A DNA stretch of 55,103 nucleotides from Clostridiales bacterium (GTDB taxonomy: Bacteria > Bacillota > Clostridia > Peptostreptococcales > T1SED10-28): contig SKOH01000032.1 in NCBI GenBank assembly GCA_007120165.1, positions 1 to 55,103 of the forward strand. Reading direction: 5' to 3'. The number at the start of each line of letters is the position of its first letter. Position 1 is the stretch's first letter. The position numbers were made by a program, and so were the translations under genes. Shown here piece by piece: positions 25,793 to 34,475 of this stretch. The notes under the pieces were generated by a model. It had not been told where the DNA came from. It did no database searches and saw nothing but the letters and a program-made list of their open reading frames with translations.

Positions 25793-27697
25793 CTATTTGT
25801 TAATAACCCTCTGATCTCCTTCTCTACGGGATATGCCTTCACTATCGTATTTTTCCAACAATGCTACAGCAATCTTACGGTTGCTTCCCAGCATATCACG
25901 AAACTCTGCAATAGAAACTGACCCGTGACTTTGTAAATGCTCCACTAAAATAGCTTTAGCTTTTTCATAGTTTTCCCTAGTAAAATAAGTATCCTCTTCA
26001 ATCTTGACGAGCTCTGTGGTTATAAGCAATTGGAAAACCTGATGTACAGTTATCTCCATATGCTCTTTCATAATGGCTATTTCAATGTCTTTTCTTTTCG
26101 GAGGATTGAAAGGCTCTTGATTAATTTTCTCTATAATTGAAGTCTTAATATTTTCTTGTTCTTTTGTAAGAACTATTTCAAATTCCTTTAATGAAAGATA
26201 CTGTTCCTTAATAGTGATCAAACCTTCTTTTTCGAATAATTTATAAAGGTCATCGGTTACAGAAGTACGAAATTTTATCTCTAATTTATTTTTCAACTCT
26301 TCTTTTAATATCCCCGGTTGCAAGGGCTGTTCAAGATGAAACTGCTGTAATTTCTCTACTGTAAAAGACTTGAGATTTTGATAAAATTTACGGTGAATGT
26401 AACCATTTTTCCCTATTAAGAATATTCTATTTTGACTGTGTAATTTTTCGACGTTGCTTTGGATTATTTCCTTATCTTCAGAAAGTTTAACTGACAGAAA
26501 ATCGACACTAGGGATCTCAGCACTGTGCTTTTCAATCATTTTTTCCAAAACAAACACAAACTCCCCGGTTTCCTTTAGTTTTAGTTCCTCTAATACATCT
26601 AGATCGAACCTTCTATGTTTTTCCGGATAGGGGTCAATTACTAATAACCCTCCGATGGTTTCCATCGGTGAATATAATCTCACGATGATTTTATCTTTTT
26701 TCTTAATAGCTATCTGCTCTTCTAAGCGGATTTGTACATATACCTGGTCTTCTGCTTTAGCTTCTGCTTTGTCAATCAGTACTAATCTTCCCACAGCTTC
26801 ATTAGAATCACAATAAACTTTAACCCTGGTTCGATTTTCAACTACCCTTTGGTAATTTTTCAAAACCGTAAGCTTTCCATCAATCATCATCGTGGTATCC
26901 ATCGAACCCTTCTCTACTAATACATTGCCTCTATCGATTGTCTCTTTTTTTACATTGGAAATATTCAATGCAACCCGTTGCCCTGAAAAAGCTTCTTTTG
27001 CATCTTCTCCATAGGTTTGAACTGTACGAACTCTCACTTGTTGATGTTGTGGCAGTAGTTCTAACGTATCCTCAGGTTTTATATGCCCTTCTAGTAACGT
27101 ACCGGTAACCACAGTCCCAAACCCCTTAATTGAAAAAACCCTGTCTATTGGGAGCCGAACAGCCCGTTGATCTTTATCTTTTTTAATCCCTGAAGCTAAT
27201 CGATCAATTTCTTCGATTAGTTCAGGAATTCCTTCTTTACTAAGAGAGTCTACCGGCAAAATCTTAGCATGTTCTAGAAAAGTACCTTTTACGGCTTCCT
27301 TAACATCTTCTTGAACTAATTCTAAGAACTCCTCATCCACCATGGACTTCTTTGTAATAACCACAACCCCCACCTCAACTTCCAGGAGTGAAAGAATGTC
27401 CAAATGCTCGATGGTCTGTGGCATAACCCCTTCGTCAGCAGCCACGACAAACATAACGATATCCATTCCACCGACCCCAGCCAACATATGTTTTACGAAT
27501 TTTTCATGACCGGGAACATCGATAATACCTGCCCGCTTTTGGCTGGGCAGATCAAAGTAACTAAACCCTAACTCAATAGAGATCCCTCTTTTTTTCTCTT
27601 CCTTCAATCGGTCGGTATCCCGATTGGTTAAAGCTTTTATTAAGGTAGTCTTTCCATGATCGATATGTCCGGCGGTTCCAATGATGATATTTTCCAA
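25793..27697 (-). CDS. selB: Selenocysteine-specific elongation factor SelB
   Basis: A 634-residue GTPase that carries Sec-tRNA-Sec to UGA codons marked by a SECIS hairpin. The GTPase domain starts at the N-terminus with GTAGHIDHGKTTLI (G1), ISIELGF (G2) and DVPGHEKFVKHM (G3). EF-Tu-like domains II and III and an intermediate domain follow. The C-terminus has four winged-helix repeats that bind SECIS RNA (about 380-634). The G4 element reads TKKSMVD, with Ser where Asp is nearly always found. A TTG at 27697, six bases after AAGGAGAGG, gives the typical MENIIIGTAGH start; the TTG at 27715 lies within the ribosome site. selA ends 24 bases upstream. Confidence 0.96.
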   Translation of the reverse strand: MENIIIGTAGHIDHGKTTLIKALTNRDTDRLKEEKKRGISIELGFSYFDLPSQKRAGIIDVPGHEKFVKHMLAGVGGMDIVMFVVAADEGVMPQTIEHLDILSLLEVEVGVVVITKKSMVDEEFLELVQEDVKEAVKGTFLEHAKILPVDSLSKEGIPELIEEIDRLASGIKKDKDQRAVRLPIDRVFSIKGFGTVVTGTLLEGHIKPEDTLELLPQHQQVRVRTVQTYGEDAKEAFSGQRVALNISNVKKETIDRGNVLVEKGSMDTTMMIDGKLTVLKNYQRVVENRTRVKVYCDSNEAVGRLVLIDKAEAKAEDQVYVQIRLEEQIAIKKKDKIIVRLYSPMETIGGLLVIDPYPEKHRRFDLDVLEELKLKETGEFVFVLEKMIEKHSAEIPSVDFLSVKLSEDKEIIQSNVEKLHSQNRIFLIGKNGYIHRKFYQNLKSFTVEKLQQFHLEQPLQPGILKEELKNKLEIKFRTSVTDDLYKLFEKEGLITIKEQYLSLKEFEIVLTKEQENIKTSIIEKINQEPFNPPKRKDIEIAIMKEHMEITVHQVFQLLITTELVKIEEDTYFTRENYEKAKAILVEHLQSHGSVSIAEFRDMLGSNRKIAVALLEKYDSEGISRREGDQRVINK

Positions 27698-27721
27698 AAC
27701 AATCCTCTCCTTCAATAAATA

Positions 27722-29125
27722 CTAATCAATAATTATGTTCTTCAACGTAGTGGCAATGTATTCAAAGTCTCTTTCGTTAATTGTCCGAGGATCTAAAATT
27801 AACGTATTTTTATAAACGCGTGGTATGATTGGAATTTGGGCTTGTCTTAATAGTTTTTCCACAGTAGAAATGGCTGTATTTTGAAAATCTATAACCACGA
27901 CTTCTGTTTTCAGCTTCTCTAGCGGAAGAGAGCCTCCCCCCACTTGAGAATAGTCTTTTCGAGTAGTAACTACAATGGAGTTTTTGCATTGTTCCTCAAT
28001 TACACTCTTAAGACATTTAGCTTTTTTTACCAAGGTATCATAGCTAGCCGTTAGCATGGCTAAACTCAAAATTTTTTCGGTAATTGATTCTTCCTGTAAA
28101 TAATAGGACAATATAATTTCCAAGGCGGAGACGGTCATCTTATCAACCCTGAAGGCTCTTGTTAATGGGTTTTTCTTCATTTTATCGATCCATAGTTTTT
28201 TTCCTATGATAATACCCGCTTGGGGGCCTCCAAGAAGCTTGTCACCACTAAAGGTGATAATATCTGCTCCTGCCTTCACACTCTCCTGAACGGTGGGCTC
28301 ATGGGTTAGTCCATAGTCTTCCAGGTTAATCAGTACACCACTGCCTAAATCTTCAATCACAGGCAGCCCTTTTTCTTTACTGAGATCCACCAGCTCTTCT
28401 AATGACACCTCTTTAGTAAAACCGACAATTTTATAATTACTTGTATGCACCTTTAACAGAGCGCCGGTTTCCTCCCGGATACGGTCTTTATAATCCCATA
28501 AATGGGTTTTATTAGTTGTACCCACATCTACTAATACTGCTCCACTTTGTTCCATAACATCAGGAATCCGAAAAGCACCCCCGATTTCTACTAACTCTCC
28601 CCGGGAGACTATGACTTCCTTTCCCTTGGCAATACTGCTGAGAGCCAGGAGTACTGCTGCCGCGTTATTGTTCACCACTAAAGCATCTTCTGCCCCGGTT
28701 AAAAACTTTATTTTTTCTACAAGATGACTGTACCGGCTGCCTCTTTTACCCGTTGTTAGATCCATTTCTAAATTCGAATAATTGGAAAGAATCTTCCAAA
28801 ATTCTTCTTTCATTTCTTCTGAAAAAACGGCTCTTCCTAAATTGGTATGAAGAACGGTTCCGGTTCCATTAATTACTTGTTTTAAATTCATTTCAATGAA
28901 TTGACGAATCTTTTTTTTCAACATCATGATAACCTGTTGTTCGCTCAGTGGTATGATCTTTGAGTCATTTTGATTTAATACCCGGTTTCGATAGTCATTA
29001 ATAATCATTCGCAGCAAATGAGTCACAAGCTCTAAAGAAGATTTTTTAATAATATTCTGGGTTTCTTCCCTTTGTAACAATCGGTCAATCGATGGAATTT
29101 CTCTTAACAGCTGTTCTTTATTCAT
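27722..29125 (-). CDS. selA: L-seryl-tRNA(Sec) selenium transferase
   Basis: A 467-residue PLP enzyme that converts Ser-tRNA-Sec to Sec-tRNA-Sec with selenophosphate. The N-terminal tRNA-binding domain (about 1-70) precedes the core. The core holds INGTGTVLHTNLGRA, the VNNNAAAVLLAL phosphate region and the PLP lysine in FSGDKLLGGPQAG (Lys296, equivalent to the catalytic lysine of E. coli SelA). Length is normal. The ATG follows AGAGGTGAA. It leads the selA-selB-tRNA-Sec unit. selD, needed for selenophosphate, is not in the window and must lie elsewhere. Confidence 0.97.
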   Translation of the reverse strand: MNKEQLLREIPSIDRLLQREETQNIIKKSSLELVTHLLRMIINDYRNRVLNQNDSKIIPLSEQQVIMMLKKKIRQFIEMNLKQVINGTGTVLHTNLGRAVFSEEMKEEFWKILSNYSNLEMDLTTGKRGSRYSHLVEKIKFLTGAEDALVVNNNAAAVLLALSSIAKGKEVIVSRGELVEIGGAFRIPDVMEQSGAVLVDVGTTNKTHLWDYKDRIREETGALLKVHTSNYKIVGFTKEVSLEELVDLSKEKGLPVIEDLGSGVLINLEDYGLTHEPTVQESVKAGADIITFSGDKLLGGPQAGIIIGKKLWIDKMKKNPLTRAFRVDKMTVSALEIILSYYLQEESITEKILSLAMLTASYDTLVKKAKCLKSVIEEQCKNSIVVTTRKDYSQVGGGSLPLEKLKTEVVVIDFQNTAISTVEKLLRQAQIPIIPRVYKNTLILDPRTINERDFEYIATTLKNIIID

Positions 29126-29142
29126 ATTTTCACCTCTTATTA

Positions 29143-29799
29143 TTACTTGGTTATTTGTGATTTAATATTTTCAAAGGTTACATTTCCGATTCCCGAGACC
29201 TTCATGATATCCTCGATGGATTGAAAAGCTCCATTAGTGTTTCGGTAATCAATAATTCTTTGGGCATACACTTCTCCTATACCGGATAAGCTCATGAGCT
29301 CTTGCTGATTTGCAGTGTTGATATTAATTAGAACCGGTGTCGAAGTATTATTCTCATTTTCCTGAGTTTTCTCAGAATATAGTTCTCCTGGTGGTTCCCA
29401 CTCTTCACCCACCATGGGAATATAGATGAATGCTTCATCATAGACTTTTCTTGCTAAATTGATTCTACTGCGATCGGCGCCTTGCAATAAACCTCCGGCT
29501 TTCTTAACTGCATCATCATAACGACTATCGTCGTCTAAATAATAGAGCCCTGGGTTTTGCACTGCTCCCTCAATATGTATTGCAATTTTTACTTGGGAGT
29601 CTGAATTTGTAGAATTTTCGTTGAAAGTTGTGTTTTCAGTCGCTTGAGGAAATGATGAAGATTCAATACTTTGATCGATTAAAACATGACGTTCCCGCTG
29701 ATGGTTTTGCTCTTTTACATAGCTTACCACGGATATACTTCCTAAAACCGCTAATACCAGTAAAATGACAATAATTTTCTGCTCCTTTGAAAAAGTCAT
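29143..29799 (-). CDS. comEA: ComEA-like DNA-binding protein (SLBB + helix-hairpin-helix)
   Basis: A 218-residue exported protein with an N-terminal membrane anchor (IIVILLVLAVLGSISVV), a polar linker, an SLBB domain (IHIEGAVQNPGLYYL to AFIYIP) and two C-terminal helix-hairpin-helix motifs. These read ININTANQQELMSLSGIGEVYAQRI and IEDIMKVSGIGNVTFENI. This is the layout of Bacillus ComEA, which binds incoming DNA at the cell surface. Whether the strain is transformable cannot be said; comEC is not here. The ATG at 29799 follows GAAAGGGG; an upstream TTG at 29817 is rejected. It lies just upstream of selA. Confidence 0.9.
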   Translation of the reverse strand: MTFSKEQKIIVILLVLAVLGSISVVSYVKEQNHQRERHVLIDQSIESSSFPQATENTTFNENSTNSDSQVKIAIHIEGAVQNPGLYYLDDDSRYDDAVKKAGGLLQGADRSRINLARKVYDEAFIYIPMVGEEWEPPGELYSEKTQENENNTSTPVLININTANQQELMSLSGIGEVYAQRIIDYRNTNGAFQSIEDIMKVSGIGNVTFENIKSQITK

Positions 29800-29994
29800 T
29801 TTTCTACCCCTTTCCAAGATTTTTAGTCTTATATACAGGATGAGTCCGGTTACGATTCCGTCATATATTTTAAGTGTTATCTATTTATCATTATATCCGG
29901 TTTAGCCCTTACATTAAAGCTTTTTCCTCAATAATATCGGAATATAGTTTTTTTTGAATGAATGTACAGAAAGTGCTTTTAGAAACTATATAAT

Positions 29995-30028
29995 AAATAA
30001 AGAGACAACATTAGCAATCTATTGTCTC
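29995..30028 (-). terminator. Terminator after sdaAA
   Basis: On the minus strand GAGACAA and TTGTCTC form a perfect 7-bp stem around a 13-base loop, followed by a T-rich tail. It ends the serine dehydratase transcript 18 bases after the sdaAA stop. Confidence 0.75.
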
Positions 30029-30045
30029 CCGAATGATTATTCTTA

Positions 30046-30924
30046 TTAATTATTGTGGATTTCTTTTTTAATCCTTCTGCCGGTTTCCGTATCTGCCAAA
30101 CCACCTAGCGCCGTTTCTTTTAATTCAAAGGGTAATGATCTTCCGATTTTATACATCGCGTCTACCACCTCATCAAAAGGAATGATGCTCTCAACGCCAC
30201 ATAAAGCCATCTCTGCAGAGATTAAAGCATTGGAGGCACCAATAGCATTGCGCTTTTCACATGGAGCTTCTACAAGGCCTGCAATGGGATCACAAACAAG
30301 TCCCAAAATATTTTTCAAGCTGGTCGCGGCTGCGTGAAAACTCTGTTCTACCGTGCCTCCCATCATTTCCACTATGGCTCCGGCCGCCATGGCTGCTGCG
30401 GTTCCCGTTTCCGCTTGACACCCTCCTTCAGCCCCGGCAACCGTTGCATTTTTGCTTACGATCAGCCCGATCGCACTAGAGGTGATTAGCGCATTGATGA
30501 TAACGGCCTCCGATAGATCATATTCTTCCTGCAGAGCAATTAAGGTGCCGGGTATTATCCCGCTAGACCCCGCTGTAGGAGCGGCTACGATCTTCCCCAT
30601 GGAAGCATTGACCTCTAGTACACCCATGGAATAGGCAATCGCTTTTTTCATCATGGCGCCACAAATAGTTCCACCTTTAATACTTTCATTTTTGTAAATC
30701 TTTTTCGCATCTCCACCGATAAGTCCACTGATGGATTTAATATCTTTAGTAATACTGTCTTCTACGGCTTTTTTCATAATCTCAAGACTTCTTGCCATAT
30801 TTTTTCGAATTTCTGCTTCAGTAGCACCTTGAAGTTCCGTTTCCCGTGCAATCATCAGTTCATATATTTTTTTACCTTCACTATTACTTAAATCAATTAT
30901 TTCTCTGGCACTGTTAAAATTCAA
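30046..30924 (-). CDS. sdaAA: L-serine dehydratase, iron-sulfur dependent, alpha subunit
   Basis: A 292-residue catalytic subunit that deaminates L-serine to pyruvate and ammonia using an oxygen-sensitive 4Fe-4S cluster. Family motifs are APTAGSSGIIPGTL (substrate region) and cysteines in GGTICGAMM, GAEGGCQAETGTAAAMAAGA and VCDPIAGLVEAPCEKRNAIG, which supply the cluster ligands. It uses a TTG start after GAGGGGG. The beta subunit gene ends 18 bases upstream. Serine breakdown to pyruvate suits an amino-acid fermenter. Confidence 0.96.
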   Translation of the reverse strand: MNFNSAREIIDLSNSEGKKIYELMIARETELQGATEAEIRKNMARSLEIMKKAVEDSITKDIKSISGLIGGDAKKIYKNESIKGGTICGAMMKKAIAYSMGVLEVNASMGKIVAAPTAGSSGIIPGTLIALQEEYDLSEAVIINALITSSAIGLIVSKNATVAGAEGGCQAETGTAAAMAAGAIVEMMGGTVEQSFHAAATSLKNILGLVCDPIAGLVEAPCEKRNAIGASNALISAEMALCGVESIIPFDEVVDAMYKIGRSLPFELKETALGGLADTETGRRIKKEIHNN

Positions 30925-30942
30925 GCCTTTTCCCCCTCACTC

Positions 30943-31611
30943 TTATTTAAGATTAATGCTATACGTGTTCATGACCCCATTTAAGGCTTTAATTTCATCC
31001 ATGGTTTTCTGATCCACCACATTGTCTGATTCAATAATCATAAAGGCCTCTTTCCCACGAGTATGACGGTAAACTTTCATAAAAGCTATGTTTATTTCGT
31101 GATTTGCTAGAACAGAGGTTACCTTAGTGACGATACCCGGTCGATCGATATGAGGAACAACTAAGGTAAAGTATTCTCCAGTGAATTCCAGATCCAAGCC
31201 GTTGATTCTTGTAATGATGATATTTCCTCCCCCGATGGAAGAACCCATCACTTCCACGGTTTCACCATCGGATTTCTCTATTTCGATTTTCACAGTATTG
31301 GCGTGCACATCACCTAGATCCTTTTTAATAAATTCATATTTAATACCTAAATTATTGGCAATGTTCAGGGATTCTACAATGCGCTCATCATCTGGGTCAA
31401 AACCTAAGATTCCGCCCACTAAGGCCCGATCCGTTCCGTGACCTTGATAGGTTTGACCAAAGGAACCATGAAGATAAAACCTCACATAGGAAATGTCGCC
31501 TTTAGACATTTTATTTCCGACTTTACCGATTCGACATGCCCCTGCAGTATGGGAACTGGAAGGTCCAATCATATTCGGCCCTAATACATCAAACATGCTT
31601 AATTCGCTCAA
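30943..31611 (-). CDS. sdaAB: L-serine dehydratase, iron-sulfur dependent, beta subunit
   Basis: A 222-residue partner of the alpha subunit. The N-terminus LSMFDVLGPNMIGPSSSHTAGACRIG is the family signature (serine-binding region). A C-terminal ACT domain (YFTLVVPHIDRPGIVTKVTSVLANHEINIAFMKVYR, broken here by its loop) may sense amino acids. The TTG at 31611 follows AAGGAGGG at good spacing. The frame is open upstream to 31662 but through the terminator hairpin, so a longer form is rejected. sdaAA follows closely. Confidence 0.95.
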   Translation of the reverse strand: MSELSMFDVLGPNMIGPSSSHTAGACRIGKVGNKMSKGDISYVRFYLHGSFGQTYQGHGTDRALVGGILGFDPDDERIVESLNIANNLGIKYEFIKKDLGDVHANTVKIEIEKSDGETVEVMGSSIGGGNIIITRINGLDLEFTGEYFTLVVPHIDRPGIVTKVTSVLANHEINIAFMKVYRHTRGKEAFMIIESDNVVDQKTMDEIKALNGVMNTYSINLK

Positions 31612-31627
31612 AATGCTCCCTCCTTTT

Positions 31628-31657
31628 TTAAAAAAAAGATGGTTTTGCAACCATCTT
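31628..31657 (-). terminator. Hairpin terminator between ridA and sdaAB
   Basis: On the minus strand AAGATGGTT and AACCATCTT form a perfect 9-bp stem with a 4-base loop, followed by eight T residues. It lies between the RidA stop and the sdaAB ribosome site, so serine dehydratase expression likely depends on read-through or on a promoter hidden here. Confidence 0.88.
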
Positions 31658-31669
31658 ATCAACCAGTTT

Positions 31670-32047
31670 TTATTTTACAGCGATTGCATCAATCTCCACT
31701 TTTACATCCTTCGGTAATCTTGCTACTTCCACACAGGCTCTTGCCGGCTTGTCATCTTTAAAGAATTCACCGTATACTTCATTTATAAGACCAAACTCAT
31801 TCATATCTTTAATAAATACCGTGGTTTTCACCACATCACTGAGTCCAAATCCCGCTTCTTCTAATATTGCCACAAGATTTTTTAAAGATTGTTCCGTTTG
31901 CTCCTGTACATCGTCGGAGATAAGCTCCATTGTTTCAGGGACAAAAGGAATCTGTCCGGATACAAACAGCATCCCATTCATCTCTACTCCTTGTGAGTAG
32001 GCTCCAATAGCCGCGGAAGCTTTTGTTGTGTTGATCAATTTTTTCAT
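31670..32047 (-). CDS. ridA: RidA-family reactive intermediate (enamine/imine) deaminase
   Basis: A 125-residue trimeric YjgF/RidA protein that hydrolyses 2-aminoacrylate and related enamines to keto acids and ammonia. Landmarks are AAIGAYSQGVEMNGMLFVSGQIP, the Asn/Arg-containing active-site region PARACVEVARLPKDVKVEIDAIAV at the C-terminus (given in part), and TTVFIKDMNEF. The ATG at 32047 is 7 bases from GGAG; the ATG at 32053 is too close and rejected. It precedes serine dehydratase, whose PLP-free reaction still passes through enamine chemistry, so a protective role is plausible. Confidence 0.94.
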   Translation of the reverse strand: MKKLINTTKASAAIGAYSQGVEMNGMLFVSGQIPFVPETMELISDDVQEQTEQSLKNLVAILEEAGFGLSDVVKTTVFIKDMNEFGLINEVYGEFFKDDKPARACVEVARLPKDVKVEIDAIAVK

Positions 32048-32064
32048 ATTCATACTCCTCTCAA

Positions 32065-32709
32065 TTATCCATTAATTCTTATTTCATCTAAATAATTATA
32101 AATGGTATATCTTGAAACACATAAAATTTTGGCTACATAATCGATAGCTCCTTTAATCAGAAAAGCTCCCTGATCGTCCAGTTTTTTTACAATCTTTACT
32201 TTTTCGTCCTTATTCATATATGCTACCGGTCGACCAAAGGCCTCGAGCGTATCTGATACGATGTTTACCAAAATATCATTAACATTATTATTCTCAAAGT
32301 CTCCAAGCTTCGTTTCACCTTCAATGTCGGTCATAACCAGTTCTTCAAGAGCCTTTTGTGCAACGATGAATTCCGACACGTTTATGTTAATACAAAGACA
32401 TCCAATGATTTCATCATTCTCATCACGAATAAACATCGTAGAGGATTTTAGGACTTTTCCATCGGAGCTCTTATTTTTATAATTCAGAATATTGTCCGCC
32501 TTCTTACCCCTACGAATTGCTTGAATACCCACATCCAACATCGGACTACCCACACTTCGTCCTGTTACATGGCCATTGTATATGGCAATTATGGATTTGT
32601 TGGAGTTTTTGATTTCATGAAGCACTACTTCACAGTTCTTACCAAAGGTTTTCCCTATCCCTTCAATTAAAGGGATCATTCGCACTAAAACTGGATGGAC
32701 ATTTTTCAT
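32065..32709 (-). CDS. YheO/DauR-like PAS and helix-turn-helix regulator
   Basis: A 214-residue transcription regulator. The N-terminal YheO-type PAS domain (about 1-120) has FGKNCEVVLHEI, NGHVTGRSVG and KSSTMFIRDENDEIIGCLCI. The C-terminal helix-turn-helix ends in GAIDYVAKILCVSRYTIYNYLDEI (given here as a family landmark, residues about 187-210). DauR of this family controls D-arginine use; many clostridial members sit beside RidA and amino-acid breakdown genes. The ATG follows AGGAGCG. It lies 17 bases before ridA and probably controls the serine unit, perhaps in response to a serine-derived ligand (inference). Confidence 0.88.
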   Translation of the reverse strand: MKNVHPVLVRMIPLIEGIGKTFGKNCEVVLHEIKNSNKSIIAIYNGHVTGRSVGSPMLDVGIQAIRRGKKADNILNYKNKSSDGKVLKSSTMFIRDENDEIIGCLCININVSEFIVAQKALEELVMTDIEGETKLGDFENNNVNDILVNIVSDTLEAFGRPVAYMNKDEKVKIVKKLDDQGAFLIKGAIDYVAKILCVSRYTIYNYLDEIRING

Positions 32710-32746
32710 GGACGATCGCTCCTATTCTTGAAAATTTGCTTATTTG

Positions 32747-33118
32747 TTATAATGTTGAATCCGGTTTCCCATCGGTTACAGGAATAAGCTTGGCATCTTG
32801 CCAAATCTTTTCAAGATCATAAAATTCCCGGGTCTCTTTTTCAAAAATATGCACGACTACATCCCCATAATCTAAAAGAATCCAGTTTCCTGTTTGATGC
32901 CCCTCTTTATTGCGAACAAAAATCCCTTCAGTTTCCAAAGCATCCATCACATCTTCCGCAAGAACTTTGGTCTGTCGTAATGATTCTCCATTTGTCAAAA
33001 TAAAATAATCCGCAATGGTGGAGACAGAACTTAAATCGATCACCACGGTGTCTTTTCCAATTTTATCATCGATCACTTGTACAATTTTTTCTACTAACGC
33101 TTTTGGACTTTCTATCAT
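32747..33118 (-). CDS. rsfS: Ribosome silencing factor RsfS
   Basis: A 123-residue Iojap-family protein that binds uL14 on the 50S subunit and blocks subunit joining when nutrients are short. The domain reads from VQVIDDKIGKDTVVIDLS through YFILTNGESLRQTKVLAEDV to GNWILLDYGDVVVHIF and REFYDLEKIW, all typical. The ATG follows GGAGGGAAAAC. It lies after yqeK; the LytR-type gene often found between them is missing, leaving a gap of about 110 bp. The YheO-like gene follows after 37 bases. Confidence 0.96.
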   Translation of the reverse strand: MIESPKALVEKIVQVIDDKIGKDTVVIDLSSVSTIADYFILTNGESLRQTKVLAEDVMDALETEGIFVRNKEGHQTGNWILLDYGDVVVHIFEKETREFYDLEKIWQDAKLIPVTDGKPDSTL

Positions 33119-33227
33119 GTTTTCCCTCCTTATTTGGCTATATTATAGATATCATTTATAAATTAGCTAATATATTCTCTAGTGATACTAAGCGCATAAA
33201 TTTTCTATTTGATGTTTAAGCTATTAT

Positions 33228-33824
33228 TTATCCGCTTTCATTTGTATAAATCTCTCGCAATATTTGGTTTCTGGCTTCTACGGTATTACAATGCAAAACC
33301 TTGTCTGTTTTTACTAGAAACTCTATGGTGTTATTAAATCCTTGAAGAAGACCTTGGTCCAAATCTTTATAAGCCAGTTCTCGCAGAGCTTTTACCCCGG
33401 GATAATCCCTATTTTCTTCGATAAAATCCGACAAATAGATTATTTTCTCTAAAGGAGTCATATGGACCCGGCCTGTAGTATGATAAGTTATAGCTTGGAG
33501 AATTTCATCATCATCGATCTGAAATTCCGCCTTTGCCATGTGTGCCCCCACAATCCCATGGAGTAGTTGATAAGTTTCGAACAGGCCTTGATCCACTTTC
33601 AAGTTATGGTTGAGAACATATTCTTTAAGTTCCCGTTCCTTAAGATCCTTGGCATAATCGTGGAGCAGCGCTGCTATTTGAGCTTTTTCTTCTGATTCAC
33701 CGTAATGCCTTGCTAGGTCACAGGCTACTTTTGCTACTCCTAAAGTATGTTGATATCTTCCAGCCGGTTGACGAGCTTTTACCCGCTTTTTTATTCTTTC
33801 GATGCGCTGGTCCTCATTATTCAT
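33228..33824 (-). CDS. yqeK: HD-domain bis(5'-nucleosyl)-tetraphosphatase YqeK
   Basis: A 198-residue HD-superfamily hydrolase that splits diadenosine tetraphosphate symmetrically to ADP (established for the YqeK family). The metal motif is H...HD...D: RYQHTLGVAKVACDLA, AALLHDYAKDL and HGIVGAHMAK, followed by AITYHTTGR and IIYLSDFIEENR. Length is normal. The ATG lies after GAGTGAGG. nadD ends 15 bases upstream, giving the conserved nadD-yqeK-rsfS order of Firmicutes. Confidence 0.95.
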   Translation of the reverse strand: MNNEDQRIERIKKRVKARQPAGRYQHTLGVAKVACDLARHYGESEEKAQIAALLHDYAKDLKERELKEYVLNHNLKVDQGLFETYQLLHGIVGAHMAKAEFQIDDDEILQAITYHTTGRVHMTPLEKIIYLSDFIEENRDYPGVKALRELAYKDLDQGLLQGFNNTIEFLVKTDKVLHCNTVEARNQILREIYTNESG

Positions 33825-33839
33825 TGTACATACCTCACT

Positions 33840-34445
33840 CTATTTATATAGTTCATGTTTGCTGATATAGTCTTCTACCTCATGGGGAACTAAATACCGG
33901 ATGCTTTTGCCTTGTTTTGCTATCTTTCGTATAGATGTAGCAGAAATATTTAAGGTTTTCGCATAAATCGTATTTATTCTACAGGAGTACTTTTCCTGAT
34001 AATTTTTGATCTTTTCCTCCACTTTACTGGTTTTATAATAACTTCTAGATAGAATAATTAATTCAACCATCGATAAAAACTCTTCTAAATCCTTCCAGGT
34101 ATCCATATCCAAAAAAGCATCCGCTCCAAGAATAAAGGAAAAGGCCGTTTTCTTCGGATACTGCTTTTGAAGCTCCTTGATGGTTAAAATGGTATAAGTG
34201 ATTCCGGTTTCATGAATCTCATAATCGCATACTTTGAAGTTTTTATTGCCTTTTACTGCAAATTTAACCATGTTATAGCGATCTATAGCAGGAGACAAAT
34301 TCTTGGTATTTTTATGGGGAGGATTCCCGGAGGGAATAAATAAAATCTCTTTTAAATTTTGTTCTTCCAAAGCAATTTGTGCAATTCGCAAATGTCCGAA
34401 GTGTATAGGATCGAAGCTTCCTCCAATTATACCGACTTTATTCAT
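33840..34445 (-). CDS. nadD: Nicotinate-nucleotide adenylyltransferase
   Basis: A 201-residue enzyme that makes deamido-NAD from nicotinate mononucleotide and ATP. The nucleotidyltransferase motif GGSFDPIHFGHLRIA (with HFGH) is at residues 6-20 and the second motif ISATSIRK is near 167-174. FIPSGNPPHK (ATP/substrate loop) and LGADAFLDM are also present. The ATG at 34445 is preceded by GAGGGTG and gives the family start MNKVGIIGG; a GTG at 34472 is rejected. yhbY is 30 bases upstream and yqeK follows. Confidence 0.96.
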   Translation of the reverse strand: MNKVGIIGGSFDPIHFGHLRIAQIALEEQNLKEILFIPSGNPPHKNTKNLSPAIDRYNMVKFAVKGNKNFKVCDYEIHETGITYTILTIKELQKQYPKKTAFSFILGADAFLDMDTWKDLEEFLSMVELIILSRSYYKTSKVEEKIKNYQEKYSCRINTIYAKTLNISATSIRKIAKQGKSIRYLVPHEVEDYISKHELYK

Positions 34446-34475
34446 TTTTTCACCCTCTTGTACAAATTTCACTTA

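Noticed and set aside
29818-30045. A small gene in the comEA-sdaAA gap
   Set aside because: No frame with a ribosome site was found; the gap holds a terminator for sdaAA and a weak TATAAT upstream of comEA.
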